Origin: Bacteroidota bacterium
GTDB lineage: Bacteria > Bacteroidota > Bacteroidia > Bacteroidales > FEN-979
Assembly (NCBI GenBank): GCA_026391715.1
Contig: JAPLDO010000051.1
Coordinates: 1-42,498, forward strand
Length of the DNA stretch: 42,498 nt
Reading direction: 5' to 3'
Shown here: positions 25,536-35,600 of the stretch, piece after piece
Layout of the letters: each line of letters begins with the position of its first letter
Numbering within the stretch: position 1 is the stretch's first letter
Made by a program: the position numbers and the translations under genes
The notes under the pieces: generated by a model
Databases searched by the model: none
What the model saw: only the letters and a program-made list of their open reading frames with translations
Told to the model about the DNA's origin: nothing

Positions 25536-26681
25536 TCAATCATAGCACCCAATATACCTTGATATTACCATCCTCTGGACCTCTGAAGTGCCTTCGCCAA
25601 TCTGAAGAAGCCGTTGGTCGCGGTAGAAACGCTCGATGTCATAATCCTTCATTAGACCGTAGCCACCATGTAGCTGAACGGCTTCATCGGCAACTTCGCG
25701 GGCAATTTCGGAGCAATAAAGTTTTGCCATGGCAGCCTCTTTGGCATAAGGCTGATCGTTCGATTTTAGCCAGGCGCCCTTGTAAAGAAGGTTTCGCGCC
25801 AGTTCAATTTTCGTAGCCATATCGGCAAGTTTGAAGGCATTTACCTGGAACTGCGCAATAGGTTTGCCAAATTGCTTCCGGCTTTTGGCATAGGTCATTG
25901 CCATTTCGAAAGCGCCCTGGGCAAGTCCAAGACCCATTGCTCCAATTGCCAAACGGCCGCTGTCGAGAGTACTCAGCATGATGCGTGATCCTTCGCCGCG
26001 TTTTCCAAGAAGATTAGAAGCCGGAACTTTACATTCATCAAAAAACAGTTGCGCCGTATCCGAAGCCCGCCACATCATCTTGTCGTGCATTGGCGCTCGC
26101 TTAAATCCAGGAGTATCGGCGTCAACCAGAATTGTAGAAAACTCCTTTTGCCCGCTGGTCTCTCCTGAAACCACCTGCACTGTCGCCCCTTTGTTAATTG
26201 CTGAGGCGCCGTTGGTGATAAAGATTTTCGATCCATTGATAATCCAGGTATCGTCTTCAAGTCTTGCAGTTGTTTTTGTAGCCCTTGAATCGCTTCCTGC
26301 ATCAGGTTCAGTGAGACCAAAAGCCCAGAGTGCATCGCCGGTTGAAAGCATAGGTAAATATTTCTTCTTTTGCTCGTCGGTTCCGTAATTCAGAATGGGA
26401 CCAATCCCCAATGAAATATGAGCGGCAAGCGTAGCCGCCTGGGAGCTGTCAACCCTCGCCATCTCCTCCACTGCAATTACATAAGCAAGGGTGTCCATAT
26501 CGAGTCCGCCATATTCATTTGGGGTGCGGAGCCCAAAAAATCCAAGTTCTCCCATTCGCCTGGTCAACGCAATGGAAAATTCCCCTTTTTCATCAAGCTC
26601 GCGAGCCAATGGTTTAACTTCCCGTTCGGCAAAATCGCGAACCGATTTTCTGATCATGTGGTGTTCTTCTGATAAAAGCAT
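25536..26681 (-). CDS. Acyl-CoA dehydrogenase
   Basis: I choose the ATG at 26681 (MLLSEEHHMIRKSVRDFAER, 381 residues), which matches the normal family start; an upstream frame to 26714 adds 11 residues next to a palindromic repeat. The FAD-binding signature is FGLTEPDAGSDSRATKT (about 122-138), substrate side WIINGSKIFITNGASA, and the C-terminal helix with DIERFYRDQRLLQIGEGTSE, where the Glu of GEGTSE is the usual catalytic base. It oxidises an acyl-CoA at the alpha-beta bond using FAD. It follows two HMG-CoA-lyase-family genes on the same strand, so leucine/isovalerate or a related branched acid is a plausible substrate, but this is inference. Confidence 0.93.
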   Translation of the reverse strand: MLLSEEHHMIRKSVRDFAEREVKPLARELDEKGEFSIALTRRMGELGFFGLRTPNEYGGLDMDTLAYVIAVEEMARVDSSQAATLAAHISLGIGPILNYGTDEQKKKYLPMLSTGDALWAFGLTEPDAGSDSRATKTTARLEDDTWIINGSKIFITNGASAINKGATVQVVSGETSGQKEFSTILVDADTPGFKRAPMHDKMMWRASDTAQLFFDECKVPASNLLGKRGEGSRIMLSTLDSGRLAIGAMGLGLAQGAFEMAMTYAKSRKQFGKPIAQFQVNAFKLADMATKIELARNLLYKGAWLKSNDQPYAKEAAMAKLYCSEIAREVADEAVQLHGGYGLMKDYDIERFYRDQRLLQIGEGTSEVQRMVISRYIGCYD

Positions 26682-26702
26682 GTGTTTCGGATTAAAAGTT
26701 CT

Positions 26703-26773
26703 GTAAAGACGCAATGCATTGCGTATTTACTATTGTTCTATTGTTCTAAAGAGACGCAATGCATTGCGTCTCT
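26703..26773. repeat. Pair of GACGCAATGCATTGCGTC palindromes
   Basis: Two palindromes (26703-26730 and 26750-26773) share the core GACGCAATGCATTGCGT and are separated by a TATTGTTC direct repeat. The second overlaps the 3' end of the HMGL gene. Further copies lie at 39118-39139, 40913-40940 and 40997-41060. Confidence 0.9.
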
Positions 26774-27625
26774 ATATTTATAAAAGACTCGCGACGCCAT
26801 GTTACAAGCCTCCCAAAAAGCCGTTTGAGCAATATTAACATTTATTCTCTTTATTTCTGCAAACTCCAGCAGATTCTCAGTCTTCAGGTTGCCAAGCGCC
26901 TCTTTCCCAGCCATGGGACAACCTCCCCAGCCATTGATGACGCTATCAAAGCGACGACATCCGGCATTCCAGGCAGCGTCAACTTTTTCAAACCACCCTT
27001 CGTTTGTGGTGTGGAGATGTAAGCCGAACTCAACATCAGGATACATTGGTATCAGCGTTGAGTAAACTTTGGAAATCAGGCTCGCATCAATTTCAATGGA
27101 GACATTTGATAATGGAATAATCCTTGCGCCAGCCTGAAATAGTTTCCCAGTCCAGTCGGTCAGAAGTTCAATGCTCCATTCATCTCCATAAGGATTTCCG
27201 AAAGCCATCGAGATGTAAATCACCGCTGTTTTGCCGCTCAACTCACACAGGTTTACAATATATTTCACTGTTTCCAGCGATTGTTCAACCGTTGAATTCA
27301 GATTCATTTTCATAAAAGCGGGAGAAAACGAAAAGGGGTATGAAATATGCGTCGCCATTTCGAGATCTGAGATTATTTCAGCGCCGCGTCTGTTCACGGC
27401 AAGCGCCATAATATTGGAATGGTTTCCTGTGAAATCAAGTTTTTGAAGCGTTTCCAGCGAGTCAGCCATCTGCGGAATTGCCTTTGGCGAAACAATGCTG
27501 CCGGTTTCAACGGTATCGAAACCAACGCGCAGGAGATGGTTGATGTAACCAATCTTTTCCTCCGTCGGGATGAGCCGTGAAAACCCCTGCATTCCTTCGC
27601 GCGGCGATTCAATGATCTTCATCAT
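26738..27625 (-). CDS. HMG-CoA-lyase-family protein, second of the pair, C-terminus made by a palindromic repeat
   Basis: The 295-residue TIM-barrel protein shows ESPREGMQGFSRLIPTEEKI in place of the usual RDGLQ, then TVETGSIVSPKAIPQMADS, FGLHLHTTNEG (metal His pair) and GWGGCPMAGKEALGNL with the catalytic Cys of HMG-CoA lyase. The Asp of the RD pair is Glu here. HMG-CoA lyase cleaves HMG-CoA to acetyl-CoA and acetoacetate in leucine breakdown. The last residues, RDAMHCVSLEQ, and the stop are read from the palindrome at 26750-26773, not from gene-derived sequence. It overlaps the upstream HMGL gene by four bases (ATGA). Confidence 0.85.
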   Translation of the reverse strand: MMKIIESPREGMQGFSRLIPTEEKIGYINHLLRVGFDTVETGSIVSPKAIPQMADSLETLQKLDFTGNHSNIMALAVNRRGAEIISDLEMATHISYPFSFSPAFMKMNLNSTVEQSLETVKYIVNLCELSGKTAVIYISMAFGNPYGDEWSIELLTDWTGKLFQAGARIIPLSNVSIEIDASLISKVYSTLIPMYPDVEFGLHLHTTNEGWFEKVDAAWNAGCRRFDSVINGWGGCPMAGKEALGNLKTENLLEFAEIKRINVNIAQTAFWEACNMASRVFYKYRDAMHCVSLEQ

Positions 27626-28632
27626 CCTTTGCCAGTCAGTGATTTCGGAATTCTTCCATTTTTAATCGCTTCAGAACGCAGTCGCCGTCCAACGATGCGC
27701 TCAACCATTGAGCCTATTTCAAGAACTTTGTCAATATCCAGTTGGGTGTCTATTCCCATCTCATCCATCATCACCACCATATCTTCGGTTGAAACAAGTC
27801 CCACAAGGTTTGGGTCTTTATAATAATAGCTTCCGGTGCCAGCCACAGGAACCCCGCTGACAAAATTGGCAGGTTGTCCGCCAATGCCGCCCATAGTGGC
27901 TTCGTAGTTGACCATTCCTGCCTGAAGGGCGGCAAGCACGTTTGCAAGTCCCCAGCCGCGGGTTGTATGAAAATGGACGATCTGCTTCTCAACCCTGACC
28001 CCGGAATCGAGCAGCATTGAGTAGTAGCGGTAAACCCTGTCGGGCGAGGCGGAACCGTCGTGGTCGGCGTGTTCCACGTCGTTCACGCCAATGTCGAGCC
28101 ACCGTTTGGTGAATTCAATGGCTTTTTCCATCTTCGTCGGACCTTCAATAGGACAGCCCCAGATTGTGCTTACCGTTCCGTTCACTTTCAGTCCTGCTGC
28201 TTTGGCAATGGGAATATATTTCTCTGCCATCTTCCAGTAATCTTCGAGGCTCAATCCCGAATTTTTCCTGTGATGCGATTCGCTGGTAGAGACCATCAAC
28301 AGTATCCTGTCAGGACCCCAGCCCTCTTTCCGCGCCTGGATGGCACGTTCAATCGCCTTCTCGCGGATTGTAATGGTTGTTAGCGAAACCTTATCAGTTG
28401 ATGAAGCCAACACCTTTCCGGCGCGAAGTCGTTTTAAAACTTCATCGGCGTCCCTGAATTGCGGCATCCCGGCAGGATTTCCAAGGTTGGTAACTTCAAT
28501 GTGCCTGAAACCAGCGAGAATCAACTGCTCCGCCAGCCAAACCTTTGCGTCGGTAGGAATAAAAATCTCTTCATGCTGAAACCCGTCTCTGACGGTAATA
28601 TCGCCTATAGTAACTCTCTTTGGATAATTCAT
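27622..28632 (-). CDS. HMG-CoA-lyase/pyruvate-carboxyltransferase-family protein, first of the pair
   Basis: This 336-residue TIM-barrel protein has GDITVRDGFQHEEIFIPTDA (intact RD pair), EVTNLGNPAGMPQF, VNGTVSTIWGCPIEGPTK and VHFHTTRGWGLANVLAALQA (metal His pair). The loop that carries GCP in HMG-CoA lyase reads GGIGGQPANFVSGVPVAGTG, so the catalytic Cys is missing. It belongs to the HMGL-like superfamily that also contains citramalate and isopropylmalate synthases, and the reaction cannot be chosen from sequence alone. It heads the operon with its paralogue (ATGA overlap) and the acyl-CoA dehydrogenase. The start at 28632 gives a family-like N-terminus. Confidence 0.85.
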   Translation of the reverse strand: MNYPKRVTIGDITVRDGFQHEEIFIPTDAKVWLAEQLILAGFRHIEVTNLGNPAGMPQFRDADEVLKRLRAGKVLASSTDKVSLTTITIREKAIERAIQARKEGWGPDRILLMVSTSESHHRKNSGLSLEDYWKMAEKYIPIAKAAGLKVNGTVSTIWGCPIEGPTKMEKAIEFTKRWLDIGVNDVEHADHDGSASPDRVYRYYSMLLDSGVRVEKQIVHFHTTRGWGLANVLAALQAGMVNYEATMGGIGGQPANFVSGVPVAGTGSYYYKDPNLVGLVSTEDMVVMMDEMGIDTQLDIDKVLEIGSMVERIVGRRLRSEAIKNGRIPKSLTGKG

Positions 28633-28652
28633 AATTTTATGGTTCTATTATT

Positions 28653-28777
28653 GATTCCACTCCTAAAAGTCATTTTTTTGCTACATTGCTACAATCAGCA
28701 CGTTATTGCCCCTGACTTTAGACCCCTTCCCCCCGGTCCCCCTCCCTTTTTGGGGAGGGGTTGGGGGTGGGGTCCAT
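28653..28777. mobile_element. Second, internally shortened copy of the inverted-repeat element
   Basis: The left end GATTCCACTCCTAAAAGTCA and the next 70 bases (TGCTACATTGCTACAATCAG, CACGTTATTGCCCCTGACTT and on) closely follow the left half of the 16325-16596 element. The right part (TGGGGAGGGGTTGGGGGTGG and on) follows its right inner arm. The central loop and the right terminal repeat are missing, so it looks like a deletion derivative. It fills the gap between the HMGL-pair promoter region and the end of the second hybrid kinase. Confidence 0.85.
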
Positions 28778-28793
28778 TGTTCTACACTCCCTG

Positions 28794-31754
28794 CTAACTC
28801 TCCACCCAATCCCTTACACATTTCTCCAGTATCCCAATATCCACTGGTTTTGATATATATCCGTTAAACCCTTCTGCTATAATGGTAGCTCTTTCGCCCG
28901 CCATTGCGCTGGCGGTGACTGCCACAATTGGGATGTGATTAGTTTCCGGACCTTTTCTTATCGCCCGAAATGCTTCAATGCCGTTCATCTCCGGCAATGC
29001 TATATCCATCAGGATGAGGTTGGGCTTGTAAATAAGCGCCATCTCCACGCCAATTTTCCCGTTTACAGCTTCAATAATACTATACCTATCATGCAACATT
29101 GCTTTCAAAGTAAGCATGTTGTCGGGATTGTCTTCCACAATCAGAATCTGTGGGCGGGGTTTTGTTGAATCCAACGGTTGAGCTTTGGCTAACAGTTTCG
29201 ATTGATCCATGGTCACCATAGTTGTTACAGCCCGGAGTAATTCAATCCGGTTAATATCTCCCTTTTGAATTAGTTGATGAATATTATTTTGTTTGAGGAC
29301 GCTCAACTCCGCCTTTGTAATGTGTTTGGCTGTGAGGATAAGAACCGGAATATGAGCTGTTCGTGGATTTTCACGCACCGTTTTCAGAACGGTAAAGCCA
29401 TCAATATCGGGCATCATCAGGTCGAGAATGATACCGTCGGGTAACAATTGTTCTAACATTGAAATAGCTTCGGCGCCATTTGACGCCACCCTGGTTTGAA
29501 AACCGCCTCCTGTAAGTATATCCGTGAGCTGGATAATTGCCGGGTCGCTGTCGTCAACGAGGAGAATAGTTTTTTGTGGAAATCCCACAGCCATTGCCTG
29601 TCCATCTTCCATAATATTCTGACGATATGTAGAGATTACTTCCTCTTTTCCTACCGCTGAACCATGGTATTTCAGCGGTAATACAAAAGTAAATACCGAA
29701 CCTTCACCCGGTTTGCTTGATACAGTAATATTTCCGCCAAGAATGTAAGCATATTTCCGGGCAATAGCCAAACCCAGTCCCGTGCCTCCATACCGGCGCG
29801 CAGTACTGCCGTCGGCTTGGCGGAATTCATCAAAGATATGCGGCAAATGCTGTTCTGCAATACCGATTCCGGTATCGGTTACAGAGATACGAACAGAACT
29901 TTCCGCTTGCTTTAAATTGACTTTAACAGAACCCCTTTCGGTAAACTTTACGGCATTACCCACAAGATTTTGCAGAATCTGCCGGCATTTCTGATAATCG
30001 GCAGTTACCGTCATAACATCCTGGTCGCCGGTTGTCATCAATTCGATGTTCTTAAGTTTTGCCTGTGGGCTTATCATCAGGCAAACTTCGGATGCAAGTT
30101 TGTGAATGTTAAATTGGCTTATTTCGGTCTCCTCATAACCTGCTTCGATTCGCGAAATATCAAGAATATCATTGATCAGCGCCAGCAGTAACTTTCCGTT
30201 TCGCTCGATCACTTCAAGATAACTGTACTCTTCTTCGGGAATTTGCCCTTCGAGTCGCCGGTTCAAAACCCCCGACAAAGCAATCACCGAGTTGAGGGGC
30301 GTGCGGAGTTCATGGCTCATATTCGACAGGAAACTTGTTTTCAGCCGGTTGGCTTCGTTAAGTTGTTGTTTTTGCGCTTCCAGTTCGGTATTTTGCATTC
30401 TCATTTCAACCGTCTGAATTGAAAGTTCGTGTTTCTGGGCTTGCAGTTCCTTGTTTTGAATATTGAGTTGTTCGGAGAAGTCACGGATTTTCTGAACTGC
30501 CAGCAACCCGTTAATTCTTGTTGACAAAAGCGGGAGGAGGTTTTCGATCAGCGAAAGCGCTTCAGGATAGAATGGGTGCAAACTTGCGAGTGAAATGATA
30601 GCCGGTATTCCTGTACCTGAAATGACCGGGATGGTTATGATCTCGCGAGGTTTGAAAACGCCGGTAACTGTGGCGAACATCATTACAGAGTCGTCTGGAA
30701 TCTGCTTGATGAGTTGCCATTTACGCGTTGAAACAGCCATTCCGAATTCGCCTTCCCGGCTGTTAGCGTCGAATGACCGGATATTCTCTTTTATCAATCC
30801 GATAGACTCAAAACAGGAATATGTATTTGTGGTTTCGTCTAACAGAAAAAGCGCGCCTACCTGGGCGCCTGTTTTTGTGATCAAACGGTTGAGCAGGGTG
30901 TTTGAAAAATGGTTTAGATCTTCGTTTTCCAGCATTAGAACAGTGATTTGCGCTGTATTTTCCCGCTCAACAATCTCCCGTTGGATTGATCCTGCCAATT
31001 GATTGAATGACGAAGTTAGTTTTCCAAACTCATTCTTCCCTTGATAATCGCACCGTGCGCTGAGATTACCTTTGCCAAATTCGTCGGAAGCGTTAACCAG
31101 AAAGGCAAGGGGTTTCCTGATGCTACGGATAAGAAAATAACTGACAACAATGGAGAAGCAAATAATAAAAACAACAAAAAAAGCCAGTTGCATATTCATA
31201 TCCCTGCTGCGATTTTGTGCTTCAAAATAAAATTCATCTCCCTTGTTTATGGCAAAATCACTGATTATTCCAATATGATCCATAAGTTTTTCAACCTGTA
31301 GACTATTGTCGCCGGTAATTATTGTTCGTTTGGCTGCTTCATCGTTTTGACCGGCATATATCAGGCGGAGGGTTTCAGCCCGCATCGAATTCCAGATTAT
31401 AAAATCATGCAGCGCTGAGTCAACATCACTTTTCGGACCCAGATACTGGTTTTTTATCACATCAAGTTGCCTGAAGGCGTCAGCCTCGTGGCTGGCAATC
31501 TGCTGGATTGTTAATACTTTGACTTTTTCATCCCGGGTGAGAAAAATGTCTTTCAAATCTCTGTGTATGAGCAGAATATCTGCCTTTAGTTCGCCAAGCG
31601 AACGGGTTACGGAAAGCGGATGTTCGTATAATCCTTTGGTTTGCTGCCATAAAATGTTGGTATGCCACCACGAAAAAGCGCCAAGCAAAATGACAAGGGA
31701 TATGATGATGGCGAGTCCGATTCGCAACTGCACTCCTGTTTTAAGGTTTTTCAT
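28794..31754 (-). CDS. Hybrid sensor histidine kinase with MCP-like sensor, HAMP, GAF and two receiver domains
   Basis: This 986-residue protein has a first membrane helix (11-30), a four-helix-bundle MCP-like sensor (about 35-185), a second helix (190-210), HAMP (about 208-262), a GAF-like domain (280-420) and a coiled coil (425-475). HisKA has FLSNMSHELRTPLN with His481; HATPase_c (about 585-695) has DTGIGI and GGTGLGLA. Two receivers follow, with Asp778 (GIILDLMMPD) and Asp917 (LILMDIALPE). It overlaps the cheR start by 14 bases, so the two are translationally coupled. The MCP-like sensor beside a CheR makes methylation-based adaptation a possible, untested idea. Confidence 0.92.
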   Translation of the reverse strand: MKNLKTGVQLRIGLAIIISLVILLGAFSWWHTNILWQQTKGLYEHPLSVTRSLGELKADILLIHRDLKDIFLTRDEKVKVLTIQQIASHEADAFRQLDVIKNQYLGPKSDVDSALHDFIIWNSMRAETLRLIYAGQNDEAAKRTIITGDNSLQVEKLMDHIGIISDFAINKGDEFYFEAQNRSRDMNMQLAFFVVFIICFSIVVSYFLIRSIRKPLAFLVNASDEFGKGNLSARCDYQGKNEFGKLTSSFNQLAGSIQREIVERENTAQITVLMLENEDLNHFSNTLLNRLITKTGAQVGALFLLDETTNTYSCFESIGLIKENIRSFDANSREGEFGMAVSTRKWQLIKQIPDDSVMMFATVTGVFKPREIITIPVISGTGIPAIISLASLHPFYPEALSLIENLLPLLSTRINGLLAVQKIRDFSEQLNIQNKELQAQKHELSIQTVEMRMQNTELEAQKQQLNEANRLKTSFLSNMSHELRTPLNSVIALSGVLNRRLEGQIPEEEYSYLEVIERNGKLLLALINDILDISRIEAGYEETEISQFNIHKLASEVCLMISPQAKLKNIELMTTGDQDVMTVTADYQKCRQILQNLVGNAVKFTERGSVKVNLKQAESSVRISVTDTGIGIAEQHLPHIFDEFRQADGSTARRYGGTGLGLAIARKYAYILGGNITVSSKPGEGSVFTFVLPLKYHGSAVGKEEVISTYRQNIMEDGQAMAVGFPQKTILLVDDSDPAIIQLTDILTGGGFQTRVASNGAEAISMLEQLLPDGIILDLMMPDIDGFTVLKTVRENPRTAHIPVLILTAKHITKAELSVLKQNNIHQLIQKGDINRIELLRAVTTMVTMDQSKLLAKAQPLDSTKPRPQILIVEDNPDNMLTLKAMLHDRYSIIEAVNGKIGVEMALIYKPNLILMDIALPEMNGIEAFRAIRKGPETNHIPIVAVTASAMAGERATIIAEGFNGYISKPVDIGILEKCVRDWVES

Positions 31755-32583
31755 AATTGATCTTTTTGGAAAAAATGGCTGAAGGAGGATACATTTCCGA
31801 AAATATTTTTGAAGGAATCAGTTCGCGTTCGGCTTCACCGGTAATTAAAAACCCGCCCATTTTGAGGCACCGCGTGATCTTGCCCAGAATTCGATCGCGA
31901 ATAACCGGTTTATAATAAAAAAGAACATTGCTACAGATAACAAGGTCGAAATCGCCATAAATGCATTCCGGCGGGCAATATTCAGTTTCGCTGAGAAGGT
32001 CATAATCAATGAAACTGATTTTTTCCCTCAGTTTGGGATTGATTCTATGGCGTCCGTTTTCCAGAGTAAACCAGGTTTGAATGTATTTGAATGGAATATT
32101 AACCAGGATTGAAGAATCGAAGATACCGTTTTCTCCGGCAGCAAGTATGTTTTTATTTATGTCAGAGGCAAAGATGCGGTAATTGAAATGGTTTCCATTG
32201 ATGGTGGAAATTTCTTCGAGCAGCATGGCAATACTATATGCCTCCTGACCCGCTGCGCAGGCGGCTGACCAAATTCTGATCTCACGGCGCGGGTTGTGTT
32301 TTAATCTATGAACGATCTCCGGGAGGATTAGTCTGGCAAGCGCTGCATAAGTTAATGGGTTTCGGAAAAACTCACTGAAACTCACGTATAGCAACTGACG
32401 AAAAACAGCCTGCTCTTCAATGTTTTCCTCAAGATAAGAAAAGTAAAACTCATTTGTTTTAGAATTGGTGGCATTTATCCGTTGATTGACAATGTGTTCA
32501 ACAAAATTTTCTTCAAAAATATCAATGTTGGAAACGATTTGTTTTTCCAGTATTTCGTTAATCATATCGGCTTTCAACTTCAT
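31741..32583 (-). CDS. cheR: CheR-type protein-glutamate methyltransferase
   Basis: The 280-residue protein has the CheR N-terminal helices (to about 90, with SFSEFFRNPLTYAAL) and a SAM-binding domain: EIRIWSAACAAGQEAYSIAM, FRIFASDINKNILAAGENGI-like YRIFASDINKNILAAGENGI, and FDLVICSNVLFYYKPVIRDR. CheR methylates glutamates of chemoreceptors; here no receptor, cheB, cheA or cheW is in the window. The gene sits between two hybrid kinases, 53 bases after the first and overlapping the second by 14. Its likely substrate is one of these kinases. The SAM motif IWSAACAAGQE differs from the usual IWSAGCSTGEE. Confidence 0.9.
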   Translation of the reverse strand: MKLKADMINEILEKQIVSNIDIFEENFVEHIVNQRINATNSKTNEFYFSYLEENIEEQAVFRQLLYVSFSEFFRNPLTYAALARLILPEIVHRLKHNPRREIRIWSAACAAGQEAYSIAMLLEEISTINGNHFNYRIFASDINKNILAAGENGIFDSSILVNIPFKYIQTWFTLENGRHRINPKLREKISFIDYDLLSETEYCPPECIYGDFDLVICSNVLFYYKPVIRDRILGKITRCLKMGGFLITGEAERELIPSKIFSEMYPPSAIFSKKINYEKP

Positions 32584-32628
32584 TGCAATCAGGTTTATTC
32601 TGGTAAAAAATTGAAATCTATAATCATG

Positions 32629-32656
32629 TCATCCCTTCATCCTTCATCCCTCGTCC
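32629..32656. repeat. Heptamer array holding the stop codon of the PAS kinase
   Basis: Heptamers TTCATCC, TTCATCC and CTCGTCC (and a shifted TCATCCC) run without gaps. On the minus strand they are GGACGAG and GGATGAA; the kinase stop TGA (32639-32637) and its last codons are within them. The same GGACGAA family occurs at 40685-40726. Confidence 0.75.
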
Positions 32657-35600
32657 TTATAAACCGATCCACAACGCTCAAAAATATTATAACATCAAGC
32701 GGCTTGGTCAAATAGTCAACGGCGCCGGCTTTCTTGAGCCTGTCAATCTGATGAGGCATAGCGTCGGCGCTGATAATAACCACCGGAATGTTCTTTGTTT
32801 TTTCTTCTGCATGAAGAAGTTTGAGCGCTTCATGCCCTGAAATGTCGGGCAAATCGAGATCGAGTAAAATTAGATCCGGCTCGTAATCGGAGGCATAAGT
32901 AACAGCATGTTTGCCATTCCTCGATATTATAAGGCGAATCGCCGGGCGATAGCTTGCAATAATTTCTTCAACCAATTCGGCATTTGAAATATTATCTTCG
33001 ATGTATAAAATGGTTCCGGTTTGCCGGGTTACAATTTGACCGGTTTTTAACGAACCTTCCTTTTGAAAGGCAAGCTCTTTATTTAAACAGATTAGTTCTT
33101 CCGCCCGTTTTGCTTTCTCTTCGTTTTGAAATGCAAGTTCTTTATTTGCAATAATCAGTTCTTCCGCCCGTTTTGCTTTCTCTTCATTCTGAAAGGCAAT
33201 TTCCATGTTTGCATTGATTAACTCCGATAAAAGTTTTTCTCTCTCGTCGTTTTGTTCTTTACTGGTTGTTTGAATTTCGATTAGCGGCAGCTCAATCCAA
33301 AAAGTACTCCCTTCTCCGGGTACGCTTTCAACTCCAACTGCTCCACCCATTGCAGTCATCAGTTTTTTAACCACCATTAGCCCAAGCCCGGTGCCTTCGG
33401 TTTCGGTTTTATCTCCATCAATGCGCTCGAAAGGTTGAAAGAGTTTATTGATATTTTCGGGTTTGATTCCAATGCCGGTATCGCTGATTGAAATTCTGAC
33501 CGAAGAGATTCCCGACGCATCAGTTTGTTGTAATTTGGTTTTTATGATTACAGAACCACCTTCGCGGTTGTATTTTACGGCGTTGTTAATCAGATTAATG
33601 AGAATCTGCTGTAAACGCTGCCTGTCGGCTCTGACAAAAAGCATATTATCAGGCGAAGTAACCAATTCGGTTTTCAAATGCCGCTTTGCCGCCTCCGGAT
33701 AAACAACATCAAGCATTTGTATTATAATGCCGTTCAGTTGAACCGGTTCGAGGGAGATTGAAATCCGACCCGCTTCGATGCGCGAAATATCGAGCACTTC
33801 ATTTATTAAATTGAGCAGATGATTTCCGCTGTTTAAAATAAAATTGACGCCCTTGCGATGAGCCGGTGAAAGTTCGCTCATTTCCATCAATTGGGCAAAA
33901 CCAAGAATTGAGTTCATAGGCGTTCGCAGTTCGTGGCTCATGCGCGAGAGGAATTCGCTTTTGGCAACATTTGCTTTGTCTGCGTCGCTTCTTGCTTTCT
34001 TAAGGTCTTCTTCATTTCGTTTTAGCGCCGTGATGTCAACCATCATTGTTAATAAACACAAATCTTTGCCAACATGAATGAGATCGGCAGAAAACAACCC
34101 GTATATTACGTCGCCTGATTTTGCTTTTGCCACCAGTTCAACTTCCCTTATTGGAATATGTTGTTTGATGTTTTCAATAATCGCGTTTCGTAATTCAGAA
34201 GCGTCAAAAAGGTGAAGTTCAAATGAAGTTTTTCCAATCAACTCTTCGCGCGAATAACCCAATATTTTAATGAATGTTTCATTAACATCGAGAAACCTGC
34301 CACTTTCAAACCCCGATATTGCCATTAATGCGGCGTTTGAATGAAAAGCTTTAGAAAACTTTTCTTCCGATAACTGGATTTTCGACATATCCTTGCTTAC
34401 TCCGAAAATAGCGGGTTTACCATCCCAGAAACCTTGGCTAACTCTTGTCTCAACAGGAATATAATCCCCGTTGTTTACCAGAAGCGGCACCGGGCAAAAC
34501 TCGGCGGTTCCTGCCAGCATTTCGCCAACAATACGTCCGGCTTCTTTGCGCCTTTCGGGTGGATGCACCATAAGAACCGAATTTCCCATAAGTTCATCGG
34601 TTGAATACCCAAGGCGTTTTATAACTGTATTATTGGTATAAATCATGTTTCCCTGTTCATCGAGCACAAACAGGAAGTCATCAATGGCGTTGAAAAAGGT
34701 TTCATAATTTCGTCGGGGTTGCTCTATTAAATAGTCCGCCTGTTTTTGGGCAGTGATATCCCAATTGGTTCCTATCATGCGAAGGGGGTTTCCTGAGCTG
34801 TCGCGATAAACGATAGCCATAGCCCTGATATTGCGAATAACGCCATTAGCCCAGACCACCCTGAACTCGGTATTAAACTCTTTTTCGCCGCTGATTGCCA
34901 TCTGGATTTCTGCATCGCCACGCTCCCGATCATCCGGATGAAGACCTGTTTGCCAGGCGTCGTAAGCGCCGCCGAAATTCTGTTTTTCGACGCCATAGAG
35001 AGCAAACATCTGATCGTCCCATAGCAGGATGTTGTTGACAATATCATAATCCCAAACGCCCAAACCACCGGCATGCAAAGCTAATGTCAAACGTGTGGAT
35101 AATAGTTTTAACTCGTCCTCTGCCCGCTTGTGTTGGGTAATATTCTGGCGTGTGCCCGACATCAGAAGCGGCTTGCCATCTTTATCCCAATATTGAACAT
35201 TTCCCCTGTCGAAAACCCATACCCATGAGCCATCCTTATGCTTCATCCTTGATTCAACCGCATAAAAATCGCACTCTCCTTTAAAATGCTTTTCCATCGC
35301 TTCGCCGGAAATTTTTAAATCGTCGGGATGAGCAAATTTTTTCCATGTTTCGATGCTTACCGGCGAGATTTCGGCGAGCGAATAGCCAATTATTTCTGCC
35401 CACCGTTCATTGAAGGTAGTTTCTCCGGTCTGGACATTCCATTTCCAGGTTCCCAAATTGGCGCCTTTTATAATATCGGAAAGATGTTGTTTTTCGGTTG
35501 CAAGTTCTTCTTCGGCAAGAGTGCGGGTTTCGATTTCTTTTATAAGGTTGTTATTTGTTTCGGTCAATTGGGCAGTTCTTTCTGCAACTAAAAGCTCAAG

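Noticed and set aside
28459-28797. Plus-strand frame ending in PPGPPPFLGRGWGWG
   Set aside because: It is antisense to the HMGL gene and then reads through the repeat element; no family features.
31741-32583. Part of a chemotaxis operon
   Set aside because: No cheA, cheW, cheB, cheY or receptor gene is in the window; only CheR and hybrid kinases are present.
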